From Aureimonas psammosilenae (GTDB lineage: Bacteria; Pseudomonadota; Alphaproteobacteria; Rhizobiales; Rhizobiaceae), in NCBI RefSeq assembly GCF_009176975.1, contig NZ_WEZG01000003.1:186001-250000 (forward strand): DNA of 64,000 nt. Reading direction: 5' to 3'. The notes under the pieces are model-generated. The model did no database searches and was not told the DNA's origin. It saw only the letters and a list, made by a program, of their open reading frames with translations. Positions within the stretch are counted from its first letter, which is position 1. Each line of letters opens with the position of its first letter. Below, piece after piece: positions 22,103 to 31,120 of the stretch. The translations under genes and the position numbers were made by a program.

Positions 22103-23482
22103 ATGTCCAATGCCCTGCCCAATTCGATGCATGCCCGCGACGTGGAATATCTCTTCCACGCCGTGACGAACGCCCGCCGCCATGAGGAGCGTGGACCGAT
22201 CGTGATCGAGCGCGGCGACGGCATCCACGTCTTCGACGACGAGGGCAAAAGCTATATCGAGGCGATGGCCGGGCTTTGGAGCGTCGCAGTGGGCTTTGGC
22301 GAAAAGCGCCTCGCCGACGCCGCATACCGGCAGATGCAGCGCCTTCCCTATTACCATTCGTTCAGCCACAAATCGAACGAGCCGGCGATCATGCTGGCCG
22401 AGCGGTTGGTTCGCATGAGCCCGGCCAAGCTGACGAAGGCCTTCTTCGCCAATTCCGGTTCGGAAGCCAACGACACCGCCATCAAGATGGTCTGGTACTA
22501 CAACAACGCCCTTGGCCGGCACGAGAAGAAGACCTTCATCGCCCGCCAGAACGCCTATCACGGCATTACGATCGCGTCCGGCTCGCTCACCGGCCTGCCC
22601 ACCAACCACCGCGATTTCGACCTGCCGATCATCCCGGTCCGCCACGTCACCTGCCCGCACCATTATCGCAACGCCTTGCCCGGCGAGAGCGAAGAGGCCT
22701 TTTCGACGCGGCTTGCGGAAGAGCTGGAAAACCTCGTGATCGAGGCGGGCCCGGAAACGGTCGCGGCCTTTATCGGCGAGCCCTTGATGGGTGCGGGCGG
22801 CGTTCTGCCGCCGCCGGCCGGTTATTGGGAAAAGATCCAGGCCGTTTGCCGGAAATACGACATCCTGATCGTCGCGGACGAGGTCATCAACGGCTTCGGC
22901 CGTCTCGGCACCACCTTCGCCTGCGATTACTACGGCATCGAGCCGGACATCCTCGTTCTGTCGAAGCAGATCACCTCGTCCTACCAGCCGCTCGCCGCCG
23001 TTCTGATCTCGAACGAGATCTATCAGGTGATGGCCGACAACACGGCCAAGATCGGCACCTTCGGCCACGGCTTCACCGCCGGCGCCCATCCGGTCGCGAC
23101 CGCCGTGGCGCTCGAGAATCTCGACATCATCGAAGAGAAAGGCCTCGTGGAAAACGCACGGGTCGTCGGCGAGGTCATGCAGCGCGAATTGCGCCGCCGC
23201 TTCGCCGATCATCCCCATGTCGGCGAAGTGCGCGGGGTCGGCTTGATCGCCGCCATCGAGCTTGTCGCCGACAAGGAAACCAAGCGCCGCTTCGATCCCG
23301 TCGGCAAGCTCGGCCTGTCGATCTTCGACGCCGGCCACGAGCATGGCGTCATCATCCGCGCCATCGGCGACCAGATCGCCTTTTGCCCGCCGCTGATCAT
23401 CAGCGAAAGCGAAGTGATCGAAATGCTCGACCGCTTCGAGCGCGCCTTCGATCAGGCGATCGCGGCACTCCCGAAAGCCTGA
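22103..23482 (+). CDS. Class III omega-aminotransferase (PLP-dependent, pyruvate-type)
   Basis: This 459-residue enzyme is of the omega-amino acid/GABA/putrescine:pyruvate aminotransferase group. It shows the N-terminal YIEAMAGLWSVAVGFGEKRL, the PLP-phosphate region NSGSEANDTAIKM, the metal-like VADEVINGFGRLGTTF (Asp near 258) and the Schiff-base lysine in LSKQITSSYQPLAAV (about Lys287). The substrate could be beta-alanine, GABA, putrescine or another amine; the sequence alone does not decide. ATG 22103 fits the family N-terminus, with GGAAG nine bases upstream; the open frame before it is non-coding by comparison. The nitrilase-HAD pair follows after 89 bases. Confidence 0.92.
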   Translation: MSNALPNSMHARDVEYLFHAVTNARRHEERGPIVIERGDGIHVFDDEGKSYIEAMAGLWSVAVGFGEKRLADAAYRQMQRLPYYHSFSHKSNEPAIMLAERLVRMSPAKLTKAFFANSGSEANDTAIKMVWYYNNALGRHEKKTFIARQNAYHGITIASGSLTGLPTNHRDFDLPIIPVRHVTCPHHYRNALPGESEEAFSTRLAEELENLVIEAGPETVAAFIGEPLMGAGGVLPPPAGYWEKIQAVCRKYDILIVADEVINGFGRLGTTFACDYYGIEPDILVLSKQITSSYQPLAAVLISNEIYQVMADNTAKIGTFGHGFTAGAHPVATAVALENLDIIEEKGLVENARVVGEVMQRELRRRFADHPHVGEVRGVGLIAAIELVADKETKRRFDPVGKLGLSIFDAGHEHGVIIRAIGDQIAFCPPLIISESEVIEMLDRFERAFDQAIAALPKA

Positions 23483-23571
23483 CGGGAAACGAGGCGGCTC
23501 GGCCGCCCTAATCTCGCCTCAGCACGGGCGCGATAGCGGGAAGCGGTTCAGCCTCAAGGCCGGAGACAGGA

Positions 23572-24408
23572 ATGCAGGTTCGCGCGCTTCAAATGCCGGC
23601 GGAAGATACCGACGCGGCGGCCCGTTTGGCGGCGATGCGATGGTTCGTCATCGACGCGGCTTCGGACGGTGCCGATGTCGTGGTGTTTCCCGAACTCGCG
23701 CCGACCGGCTACGGCGTCGGCGATCCGCTGCGCGACGCGGCCGAAGCCGAGGACGGCGCAACGATCGCCGAGATCAAACGGCTTTCGGAGGAACAGGGCG
23801 TCACCGTCGTCTTCGGCCTCGCCGTGCGGGCCCGAAGCGGCGTCGTCAACGCTGCCGTCGTAACGCAGCCCGGCCGCCCGACGATCGTCTATGCCAAGCA
23901 GCATCTCTTTGGCGCCTACGAGAAAGCGCTCTTCGCGCCGGGAACGCAGGCCTCGCCGATCTTCGAGGTGGCGGGGCGCAAGGCGGGCGTGCTGATCTGC
24001 TTCGATGTCGAGTTTCCCGAAAGGGTCCGCGAGCTTGCGATGGCAGGGGCCGAGATCATCTTCGTGCCGACCGCGCTTCCCGATGGGCCCGCCTCCCGCT
24101 TCATCGCCGAATGCGTCGTCCCCGTGCGCGCCTTCGAGAATCACGTCTTCATCGTCTACGTGAACCATGTCGGCCGGGACGGCCGCTACGGCTATCAGGG
24201 GCTGTCCTGCATCGCCGCGCCGGACGGCACGCGTATCGCCGTTGCGCCCGACAACCGCGTCGGCGTGATCGAGGCGACGATCGACGGCTCGGACTACGCG
24301 GCGAGCGTCGAGACGAACCCCTATCTGGACGAGCTTCGCGCCTATGCCGTGCGGCGCGGAGAGTCCGTCACGGCGAAGGATTTGGAGGGGCCGATATGGG
24401 CGCGGTGA
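23572..24408 (+). CDS. Carbon-nitrogen hydrolase (nitrilase superfamily)
   Basis: This 278-residue amidase-like protein has the full Glu-Lys-Cys triad: Glu41 in VVVFPELAPTGYG, Lys109 in VYAKQHLFGAYE, and Cys143 in VLICFDVEFPE. The fold and length agree with the omega-amidase/N-carbamoyl-amine hydrolase branches. With the aminotransferase just upstream it could work in amine or amide degradation, but this is inference. The last 13 bases overlap the start of the next gene, so they are probably translationally coupled. Confidence 0.9.
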   Translation: MQVRALQMPAEDTDAAARLAAMRWFVIDAASDGADVVVFPELAPTGYGVGDPLRDAAEAEDGATIAEIKRLSEEQGVTVVFGLAVRARSGVVNAAVVTQPGRPTIVYAKQHLFGAYEKALFAPGTQASPIFEVAGRKAGVLICFDVEFPERVRELAMAGAEIIFVPTALPDGPASRFIAECVVPVRAFENHVFIVYVNHVGRDGRYGYQGLSCIAAPDGTRIAVAPDNRVGVIEATIDGSDYAASVETNPYLDELRAYAVRRGESVTAKDLEGPIWAR

Positions 24409-25139
24409 AGCGCCATCCGGCGCTTGCCGATGTCGCGGCGGTGCTGTTCGACAAGGACGGCACGCTCCTCGACTTCCAGGCGACCTGGGGACCGGCAACG
24501 CGCGACGTGCTTCACGCGCTGTCCGACGGCGATTCTGTCGTCTTCCGCGACCTTTCCGCATCCTGCGGCTTCCTGCCGGAAAGCGGCGGTTTCTTGCCGG
24601 ACTCGCCGATCATCGGCGGCTACACGGACGATTTCGCTCCCGCCTGGGCGTTTCGTTTAGGCCAGTCTTACGACCAAGCTTTCAAGAGCCAAGTCGACTC
24701 CATGTTTCGCGACGCGAGCCTTCGCCACCTCACGGGATACGACGATGTCGTCCCCGCCCTGGAAAGCTTGCGAGCTCACGGGATACCGATCGGGCTTGCC
24801 ACCAACGATGCAGCGGCCACGGCCCAAGCGCATTTGAAAAAGCTCGAAATCGACGGCTTCTTCGCCTTCGTCGCGGGCTACGATTCCGGCTACGGCGGCA
24901 AGCCGGGCGGCGGCATGGTGGAAGCCTTCGCGAAGGCCATCGACTTACCGGCGTCCGCCATCACCCTCGTCGGAGACTCGCCGCACGATATGGATGCGGC
25001 GCGGGCCGCCGGTGCCGTGCCAGCCGGGATCGCCCGCACCGAGATGGCGGCGCAAGTTCTGGCTGATCGGCGGCCGGCGATCACGGTCACCGACCTTTCC
25101 GGCCTTCTCGCTGCCCTCGGTCTATCCAGCGCGATTTAG
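24396..25139 (+). CDS. HAD-superfamily phosphatase (Gph-like)
   Basis: This 247-residue protein has HAD motif I VLFDKDGTLLDF (Asp19, Asp21), a helical cap, motif II IGLATND, motif III lysine near YGGKPGGGM and motif IV GDSPHDMDAA. It resembles phosphoglycolate-phosphatase-like enzymes, although Lys replaces the usual Phe/Leu/Met between the two motif I aspartates. ATG 24396 has GGAGGGG six bases upstream, and the gene overlaps the nitrilase-family gene by 13 bases. Its stop overlaps the convergent 110-residue gene by four bases. Substrate unknown. Confidence 0.9.
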   Translation: MGAVKRHPALADVAAVLFDKDGTLLDFQATWGPATRDVLHALSDGDSVVFRDLSASCGFLPESGGFLPDSPIIGGYTDDFAPAWAFRLGQSYDQAFKSQVDSMFRDASLRHLTGYDDVVPALESLRAHGIPIGLATNDAAATAQAHLKKLEIDGFFAFVAGYDSGYGGKPGGGMVEAFAKAIDLPASAITLVGDSPHDMDAARAAGAVPAGIARTEMAAQVLADRRPAITVTDLSGLLAALGLSSAI

Positions 25140-25468
25140 GTGTCGTAGCCGTTCGGATTGCCGACCACGCGGTCTTCCGCCTGTTCGCGAACCGACTCTT
25201 CGAGTTCGTCCAGTCCGTCCAGCGTTTCCTGGTCGTCGTTGTCGGAAAGAACGGCCGTGGTTTCGCTTCTCGGCTGCGTGCCGACATCGCGATAAACGTC
25301 GTCGTCGCCAGACAGGCTGCCGTCTTCCCGATCCGCCTCGTCGCGGTTTTCGTCCTCGGCTTCAAGGCCGAGCAATGCCCGGTCCGAGGCGTCGAGATCG
25401 GCTTCGTTGGCGTAGGCCTTGTCCTGCGGCAGCGCATCGTCGCGCTCTTCCTGCCTCAGCTTCGACAT
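25136..25468 (-). CDS. Small acidic protein of unknown function (110 aa)
   Basis: No family is recognised. It opens MSKLRQEERDDALPQDKAY and is dominated by Asp and Glu with many Arg, no hydrophobic segment and no Cys; it is probably disordered. AAAGGA lies eight bases before ATG 25468. It is 29 bases downstream of the DUF2934 gene on the same strand, so they likely form an operon. Confidence 0.65.
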   Translation of the reverse strand: MSKLRQEERDDALPQDKAYANEADLDASDRALLGLEAEDENRDEADREDGSLSGDDDVYRDVGTQPRSETTAVLSDNDDQETLDGLDELEESVREQAEDRVVGNPNGYDT

Positions 25469-25497
25469 TGGTTCGTCCTTTCGATGGCTGGCGAGCG

Positions 25498-25959
25498 TCA
25501 AGCGCCCGCGGATTTGGAACGCTTGGAAGCGCCCTTGGCTTCGTCCTTCGCCGCGCCCTTCTTCTTGTCCGAAGCGGGCTTGTCGGCGCTGGCGCCGGCC
25601 TTCTTTTCAGCGGACTTGGCGCGGTTCTTCGCAGAACCCTTTTCCTTCTTCACGTCCTCGTCCGTGACGAGCGGCGCTTCGTCGGCGACGTCCTTCGCGG
25701 CCTCGTAGCTCGGCGCCAGCTTCTCGTCGCCCTGGTCCGTGATGCCGGGAAGATCGCCGAGATTTTCCACCGCGAGGACGGGCTCGGCCGGCTCCTCCAA
25801 CGTTTCCTGAACAGGCTTCAACGTGGTTTGGTTGCTGTCGCGCAGCGCGATGATCTCGCGCGCTTCCGCCCAGTGGCGCTCCGAGCGCCCGTCGGGACGG
25901 CCTTCCTGTTCCCACAGCTTATGGGCTTCCTGCCGGATGCGGTCCTCGTCGTCGTTCAT
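25498..25959 (-). CDS. DUF2934 protein with a lysine/alanine-rich histone H1-like tail
   Basis: This 153-residue protein has an N-terminal DUF2934 motif (DDEDRIRQEAHKLWEQEG, then RSERHWAEAREII), an acidic middle, and a C-terminal 50 residues rich in Lys, Ala, Ser and Gly (AEKKAGASADKPASDKKKGA) like bacterial histone H1-type tails. DUF2934 is common in rhizobia and has no known function; the tail suggests nucleic-acid binding. ATG 25959 with AAGGGA upstream was preferred to in-frame ATG 25983. It precedes the 110-residue acidic gene. Confidence 0.8.
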   Translation of the reverse strand: MNDDEDRIRQEAHKLWEQEGRPDGRSERHWAEAREIIALRDSNQTTLKPVQETLEEPAEPVLAVENLGDLPGITDQGDEKLAPSYEAAKDVADEAPLVTDEDVKKEKGSAKNRAKSAEKKAGASADKPASDKKKGAAKDEAKGASKRSKSAGA

Positions 25960-26143
25960 CGCTCGTGTTCCCTTCGAAGCCATAGATCGAAACCCCGTCA
26001 GGCGCGGACCGCCTCTCGTCGGCCGACCCTTCAACCAACACTTGCCATAATGGTGCGCGAGCGCGCCGTAGACAGGGGTCGGGCGCGCGACATGCGGAGA
26101 GAGCTTGCTGGAACGCCAATCTTTGGTTACGCGGGAGAAGCGC

Positions 26144-26216
26144 GGGCCTGTAGCTCAATGGTTAGAGCCGGCGGCTCATAACCGCTTGGTTGGGGGTTCG
26201 AGTCCCTCCGGGCCTA
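26144..26216 (+). tRNA. tRNA-Ile (anticodon CAT, lysidine-modified type)
   Basis: A 73-base cloverleaf: acceptor GGGCCTG/CGGGCCT (two G-U pairs), D arm GCTC...GAGC, anticodon stem GGCGG/CCGCT with loop CTCATAA (anticodon CAT at 26177-26179), T arm with TTCGAGT. The GGCG-CTCATAA-CGCTTGGT region matches tRNA-Ile2 rather than the Met tRNAs, so it should be changed to lysidine at position 34 by TilS and read AUA. CCA is not encoded (ACCG follows). No integrase or repeat marks it as an attachment site. Confidence 0.93.
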
Positions 26217-26291
26217 CCGCGCCTTTGTCCGCCCGTGGTTGCCGATCCCGTCGACCGAGGCCGGCTTGTTCATGCCGACCGAAATCGGTCC

Positions 26292-26317
26292 GGAACACCT
26301 GTGGCGGCCGTGCCGTT
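26292..26317 (+). promoter_or_regulatory. EcfG-type general stress promoter of the DUF3597 gene
   Basis: GGAAC at 26292-26296, 17-base spacer, CGTT at 26314-26317: a perfect match to the EcfG (PhyR-controlled sigma factor) consensus of alphaproteobacteria. It lies 50 bases before ATG 26367. Confidence 0.8.
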
Positions 26318-26366
26318 TCCCATGCCGAACGCGCCGCCCGGCGGCGGCTGCAGAACGGGATCAGCC

Positions 26367-26867
26367 ATGAGCATCTTCGACAAGATCAAGAACGCCATTT
26401 TCGGCCGTCAGGCGGAAGCGGCCGAACAAACGCAAACCCCGTCTTCGGCCCCGTCGCCCGCCCCGAATGCCGGCACGACGCCGGCCGCCACTCCTGCTTC
26501 GCCGAGTGTCGCGCCCTCCGGCGCATCGCCCGAGCCGCAGGCGCAGCACCCGACCACGGGCACCGCGCCGGGCGCTCCGAGCGCGACGCCGACGCCGACT
26601 GCCGCGTCGAACGTCGATGTCGCCGCGATCCTGGAGAAGGCCGTCAAGGACAGCGGCCAGAAGCTCGATTGGCGTCGCTCGGTGGTCGATCTGATGAAGG
26701 CCCTCGACCTCGACTCCAGCCTGTCCGAGCGCAAGGAACTCGCGCACGAACTCGGCTATACCGGCAGCACGGATGACAGCGCGACGATGAACGTCTGGCT
26801 GCACAAGGCGCTGATGAAGAAGCTGGCGGAAAACGGCGGCAAGGTTCCGGCCGAATTGACGGACTGA
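26367..26867 (+). CDS. DUF3597 domain-containing protein
   Basis: This 166-residue protein starts MSIFDKIKNAIFG, then has about 70 residues of Pro/Ala/Thr-rich low complexity and a C-terminal helical DUF3597 domain (NVDVAAILEKAVKDSGQKLD, then SSLSERKELAHELGYTG). The function is unknown. The folded domain and linker suggest a soluble protein tethered by its amphipathic N-terminus. ATG 26367 has GGGA seven bases upstream. The perfect EcfG-type promoter ahead of it suggests expression in general stress. Confidence 0.88.
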   Translation: MSIFDKIKNAIFGRQAEAAEQTQTPSSAPSPAPNAGTTPAATPASPSVAPSGASPEPQAQHPTTGTAPGAPSATPTPTAASNVDVAAILEKAVKDSGQKLDWRRSVVDLMKALDLDSSLSERKELAHELGYTGSTDDSATMNVWLHKALMKKLAENGGKVPAELTD

Positions 26868-27025
26868 ACCTGAACGAAAAGCTCTGTCCGGTCGCGGGCG
26901 GAGCTTCCCATTCCCTGTTACTGAGCTGAAAAAACTCGATCGGTTGCCGTCGCGCGAGAAATTCGTTGCGTTCAGTGAAATAATGCGCTTCCGCTGGTGA
27001 GGGGCGGCGCGCATCGGAACGGGAA

Positions 27026-29851
27026 TTGGTGACGGACAGAGTTGTAGGACACCCGCTCGAAGCCGAGCGGATCGCGGCTCTCGAACGATATGGCCTCGCA
27101 AAGGGAGAGGCCGCTTCAGGTCTCGATGATATCGCTTCGCTCGCGGGTTCGATCTGCGAGACGCCGGTCGCCCTCGTCACCCTCCTCGGCGAGAAGCAGC
27201 AGTTCTTCAGCGCCGCCGTTGGAACCACGCTCTGCGGAACCCCGCTCGAACGCTCGATCTGCGTCCACACGCTCGGCAGCGCCGATCTTCTCGTGATCCC
27301 CGACCTTTCCGTCGATCCGCGAACCCGCGACAATCCGCTGGTGACCGAAGCGCCGCATGTGCGCTTCTATGCCGGCGCGCCCTTGGTGGCGGAAAACGGC
27401 GTGACGCTCGGCACGCTTTGCGTCCTCGATTTCGCGCCTCGGCCCGATGGTCTGACACCGAAGCAGGCAAAAAGCCTCCGGTCTCTTGCCTCGCAGGTCA
27501 TGACCCAGTTCGAACTGCGGCGGAATCTTTGTGAACGCGAAGCGGACCGCCGCCTCGCACAAGCCGACGCCACGCGGCTCGATACGCTGATCGCGCTCCA
27601 GCGCGCCGCCGCGTCCGGCACGGTCGCGTTGGAGGCCATCTTTCAGGCCGTCGTCGATTGCGCCCTCGACATCGTGGAAGCCGCCGATGGCGCCGTGGTG
27701 GAGATTCGGCGCGGCGACGAACTGGTCTACGAAGCCGTTTCCGGCAATCTCGCCGCGCACAAAGGCACGCGCATTTCGCTGGCGGGTTCGCTGTCCGGCC
27801 GTGCGATCCATGAGGAGCGGCCCTTTCTTTGCGCCGATGTCGAGAACGAGCCGACCGTCGATCGCGAACTCGTCCGCCGCTTCGATATCCGCTCCATGAT
27901 CGTCGTTCCCGTGACGCGGCGCGGGCTGCCGATCGGCGTCTTGAAGGTGCAGGCCAGCCGGACGAACGCGTTCTCCATCCGCCATCTCGCGGTTGCCCAG
28001 ATGCTCGCGGGCGTCGTCGCCTCGGCGGCGGGCGACGCGGCGGAAGCGGCATCGCAGCGGAACCTGCGCGAAGCGGAGAACCGTTACCGCCAGACCTTCG
28101 CCAGCGTCACCGAATTCGCCGTGATCGTGACCGACCGCGAGGGCCGGATCACCGAATGGAACACGGGCGCCGAGCGCATTCTCGGCTGGACGGCGGAGGA
28201 GATGCGCGGGACCGATGCCGCGCGCTTCTTCACGCCGGAAGATCGGGCCATCGGCCGCGTCGCGGTGGAGATGGGCGACGCCCTGCGCGAAGGGCGAGCG
28301 GTGGATGAACGCTGGCACCTGAAGAAGGGCGGCGGCCGCTTTTATGCCAGCGGCAACATGATGCCTTTGATAGGCGACGACGGCGAGCATCTCGGCTTCA
28401 TCAAAATCCTGCGCGACCGCACTTCTCAGCGCGAAGCCGAGCAGAGCCTTCAAAAAGCGCGAGAGCAGTTCAGTTTGGCCGTGGAAGCGGCCGATCTCGG
28501 CATCTTCGACTACGATCTCCTGACCGGCGAACTCGGCTGGGATCTGCGCGCCCGTCAGCTTTTCGGCCTGCCTCGCGACCGTTCGGTCTCCTATGCGGCG
28601 TTTCTGGAAGCTCTCCACCCGGACGATCACGATTGGGTGGACGCAGCGGTGCGCGCCGCGCTCGATCCGGCGGGCAGCGGAAACTACGACATCGAATACC
28701 GCATCCGGGACATGACGGACGGGACCGGGCGCTGGATCGCCGCCAAAGGCCAAGCCTTCTTCGCCAATCGTCGCGCCGTTCGTTTCATCGGCACCGTTCG
28801 CGATATCACCGCAAATCGCACCGCCGAGGCGGCCATGCGGGAAAGCCAGCATCAGCTCGAGGTCGAGCGCGGGCTCCTCCAGGCCGTGGTGCAGCAGGCG
28901 CCGCTCGGCATCTCGATCGCCTATGCGGATGGTCGGGGCCAGATCAACATGCGCCTGGAACAGATGCTCGGCCACGATGCCGGCATCGGTGACGGCGGCG
29001 GCCATGCCAGTTTCGACGCGCTTCATCCCGATGGAACGCCCTACCGCATGGACGAATATCCGACGGTCCGGGCGTTGCGAAACGGCGAAACGCTGATCGA
29101 CGAGCCGATGAGCTATCGCGATGCGCAAACCGGCGACGTGCGGCGGTGGGAGGTTTCCACGACGCCGGTGCGCGATTCCGAAGGGCATATCCTGGCGGCG
29201 GTGTCGATCATCCTCGATGTCGAGGACCGGCGGCGGGCGGAAGAACAGCGCGCGATCCTGAACCGCGAGCTTTCCCACCGTTTGAAGAACACGCTCGCCA
29301 TCGTGTCCTCGATCGCCACCCAGACCCTGCGCACGGCCAGCGATGTCGGCACCGCGAAAAGAACGCTGAGCGAGCGGATCAACGCGCTCTCGAAGGCGCA
29401 CGATATTCTTCTGACCGGCCATCGCGACGCGGCGTCCATCGCAGAGATCGTCCGCTCCGCCGTCGCCCTCCACAACGACGGCGGGCGCATCGCCGTCGAA
29501 GGGCCGGATGTCCAGCTCGGATCGAAATATTCGCTCGCGCTCTCGTTGATCGTGCATGAGCTTTCCACCAACGCCGTGAAGTACGGCGCCTTGTCCCAGC
29601 CGGAAGGACGCGTTCTGGCGACGTGGTCAATTGCCCCGTCCCCCGAAAGCGGCGATGCGCTTCTGTTATTCGACTGGATCGAAGCGGACGGGCCCCCGGT
29701 TGCCGAACCCACTCGCCGCAGCTTCGGCACGCGCCTGATCGAGATGGGTCTGGCGGGCGCGGCGGAAGGCTCGTCCCACATTTCCTACGCGCCCGAAGGG
29801 GTGCGCTGCCGGATCACCGCCGCACTGAGCGAGATCGTGGCGGAGGATTGA
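27026..29851 (+). CDS. Multi-sensor HWE histidine kinase (GAF-GAF-PAS-PAS-PAS)
   Basis: This 941-residue soluble kinase has two GAF domains (about residues 15-165 and 190-335; PHVRFYAGAPLVAENG and RRFDIRSMIVVPV), three PAS domains (about 345-470, 475-605 and 610-730), and an HWE core with phosphoacceptor His751 in RELSHRLKNTLAIVSS, N box HELSTNAVKYGALS and the FDWIEADG element that gives HWE its name (W-x-E). No membrane segment is seen. It lacks a receiver domain and has no regulator next to it. Such kinases often signal to PhyR in the general stress response or to other single-domain regulators; the partner here is unknown. The start is GTG. Confidence 0.93.
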   Translation: MVTDRVVGHPLEAERIAALERYGLAKGEAASGLDDIASLAGSICETPVALVTLLGEKQQFFSAAVGTTLCGTPLERSICVHTLGSADLLVIPDLSVDPRTRDNPLVTEAPHVRFYAGAPLVAENGVTLGTLCVLDFAPRPDGLTPKQAKSLRSLASQVMTQFELRRNLCEREADRRLAQADATRLDTLIALQRAAASGTVALEAIFQAVVDCALDIVEAADGAVVEIRRGDELVYEAVSGNLAAHKGTRISLAGSLSGRAIHEERPFLCADVENEPTVDRELVRRFDIRSMIVVPVTRRGLPIGVLKVQASRTNAFSIRHLAVAQMLAGVVASAAGDAAEAASQRNLREAENRYRQTFASVTEFAVIVTDREGRITEWNTGAERILGWTAEEMRGTDAARFFTPEDRAIGRVAVEMGDALREGRAVDERWHLKKGGGRFYASGNMMPLIGDDGEHLGFIKILRDRTSQREAEQSLQKAREQFSLAVEAADLGIFDYDLLTGELGWDLRARQLFGLPRDRSVSYAAFLEALHPDDHDWVDAAVRAALDPAGSGNYDIEYRIRDMTDGTGRWIAAKGQAFFANRRAVRFIGTVRDITANRTAEAAMRESQHQLEVERGLLQAVVQQAPLGISIAYADGRGQINMRLEQMLGHDAGIGDGGGHASFDALHPDGTPYRMDEYPTVRALRNGETLIDEPMSYRDAQTGDVRRWEVSTTPVRDSEGHILAAVSIILDVEDRRRAEEQRAILNRELSHRLKNTLAIVSSIATQTLRTASDVGTAKRTLSERINALSKAHDILLTGHRDAASIAEIVRSAVALHNDGGRIAVEGPDVQLGSKYSLALSLIVHELSTNAVKYGALSQPEGRVLATWSIAPSPESGDALLLFDWIEADGPPVAEPTRRSFGTRLIEMGLAGAAEGSSHISYAPEGVRCRITAALSEIVAED

Positions 29852-30098
29852 GCCCCTCGCGGACGGGGGTTCGGAACCCTTGCCTGCCGCGAGACTCCGA
29901 AGCGTCAGCTTGCGCCGTTACTTCGCCGCCTTCGATCCGGACTTCCGAATATTTCCCGAAGAACCGCGCGCTTCAGTTCGTTCACGTTTCCATCCCGATA
30001 AGGTGCTGTAAACTGCGCTGGCTATGAAAGCATCTGCTGCGCTTTCGGCCAAATCGTGTTTATTTATGAGCATCTTAAGCAAAAGTCGGGTCGAAGCG

Positions 30099-30566
30099 AT
30101 GTCTGCGAAGATTGCGATCGTACAAGAAGATCGAGGAAGCAGCGTCGACCTCGTTCCCCATCTTCTCTCCATCTCCAAATGCGTGCGCCAGCTCATGGGC
30201 ATCAAGCTCGCGGAATGCGGCGTCGTGGTCGGTCAGGATCAATTCCTGCTCTGCTTCGAGGGCGCCGATACGCTCGGCAGCATCCAGATCGCCAATCGTC
30301 TTTCGGTGCGTCCGTCGACGGTGTCCAAGATGGTCGATATCCTGGAGCGCAAGGGCTGGGTCCAGCGCGAAAGCGACGAAGGCGATCACCGCCGCGTGCT
30401 CGTGCGCCTGACGCCGGCGGGACGCACGCTGGCGGACCGGGTTCGCAACGTGCAGGCCGAACTCGAAACGGAACTGCTGGCCGCGATCAGCAACGGCAAG
30501 ACGATACTTCCGGCCATCAAGGAACTGGACCTGCTTCTGGCCAAGCGCCTCCGCCGTCTCCGCTGA
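30099..30566 (+). CDS. MarR-family transcriptional regulator
   Basis: This winged-helix regulator (155 residues from ATG 30099) has the MarR core: IQIANRLSVRPSTVSKMVDILERKGWVQRE as recognition helices and DHRRVLVRLTPAGRTLA as the wing, between N- and C-terminal dimer helices. In-frame ATGs at 30024 and 30066 would add 25 or 11 residues but lack an SD; 30099 has only a weak GGG/GAAG. The target is unknown: the neighbours are a kinase upstream and, after a long gap, a lipoprotein. Confidence 0.9.
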   Translation: MSAKIAIVQEDRGSSVDLVPHLLSISKCVRQLMGIKLAECGVVVGQDQFLLCFEGADTLGSIQIANRLSVRPSTVSKMVDILERKGWVQRESDEGDHRRVLVRLTPAGRTLADRVRNVQAELETELLAAISNGKTILPAIKELDLLLAKRLRRLR

Positions 30567-31043
30567 GCAGGAAAGGCCGACGACAAAGCCGAGAAGGTTG
30601 GCATCGTGCGGGTTTCGAACCGCGAACGGCTTGAGTACACTTGGAGATCGGCGTCGCGCCCGCTGAAAAGCCTCGACGCGGCCTGAGCCGACGCTTCCGA
30701 TCCGCCCTCCAACGCTCGAACCTTTGCGCAGCGCGCAGCTTCGAGCCCGCCGTACCGCCTCGCCCAATTGAGCGCATCGCGTTCTCGCGCGGATGCAGCG
30801 TCGGCGAACTTCCGTTTCCCGCCACATAATCACGTGGAATGAAGCCGCGCGCTTCCCGCGGCACTGTCGGATACGGCCCGACGCTTTCCCGCTCTTCCAT
30901 CAAGTCATCCACGTCATCGATCCCTCGACAAACCCCGAAGAGCCGCGTGCCGAAACCGCGTCACGCGCGAAAACGTCATCGCTGCATTGCAGCGAAGCGG
31001 GTTGATCGCTCGGCTCCCGACCTAGAATGAAGGGCCGGGAACG
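30567..31043. other. Non-coding gap with no supported gene
   Basis: No open frame has an SD or a recognisable product. Short frames here are Arg/Ser-rich and look like shadows. A tRNA T-arm-like stretch near 30608 does not extend into a tRNA. The region may hold the promoter and 5' leader of the lipoprotein gene. Confidence 0.6.
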
Positions 31044-31080
31044 GGCGACCAACGCCTTGGTGCCAAGTGCGTTGGTCGCC
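31044..31080. repeat. Long near-perfect hairpin in the lipoprotein leader
   Basis: Outer arms GGCGACCAACGC and its complement (31044-31055, 31069-31080), inner arms CTTGG/CCAAG, a TG loop and a single bulged T: 17 base pairs in 37 bases. It ends 41 bases before the lipoprotein start. It could be a terminator, RNA stabiliser or protein site. Confidence 0.7.
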
Positions 31081-31120
31081 AGTCGCCCTTTTCCTCGACG
31101 CGATCGACCCGAGAGGACGA

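Noticed and set aside
26217..26366. Integration site or genomic island after the tRNA-Ile gene
   Set aside because: No integrase, direct repeat of the tRNA end or atypical genes follow; ordinary DUF3597 follows.
27116..29557. 813-codon open frame antisense to the HWE kinase
   Set aside because: Same GC-driven artefact; no domain, and the plus strand is a complete kinase.
30600..30640. tRNA-like T arm (GTTTCGAACC) in the gap after the MarR gene
   Set aside because: No matching acceptor, D or anticodon arms on either strand.
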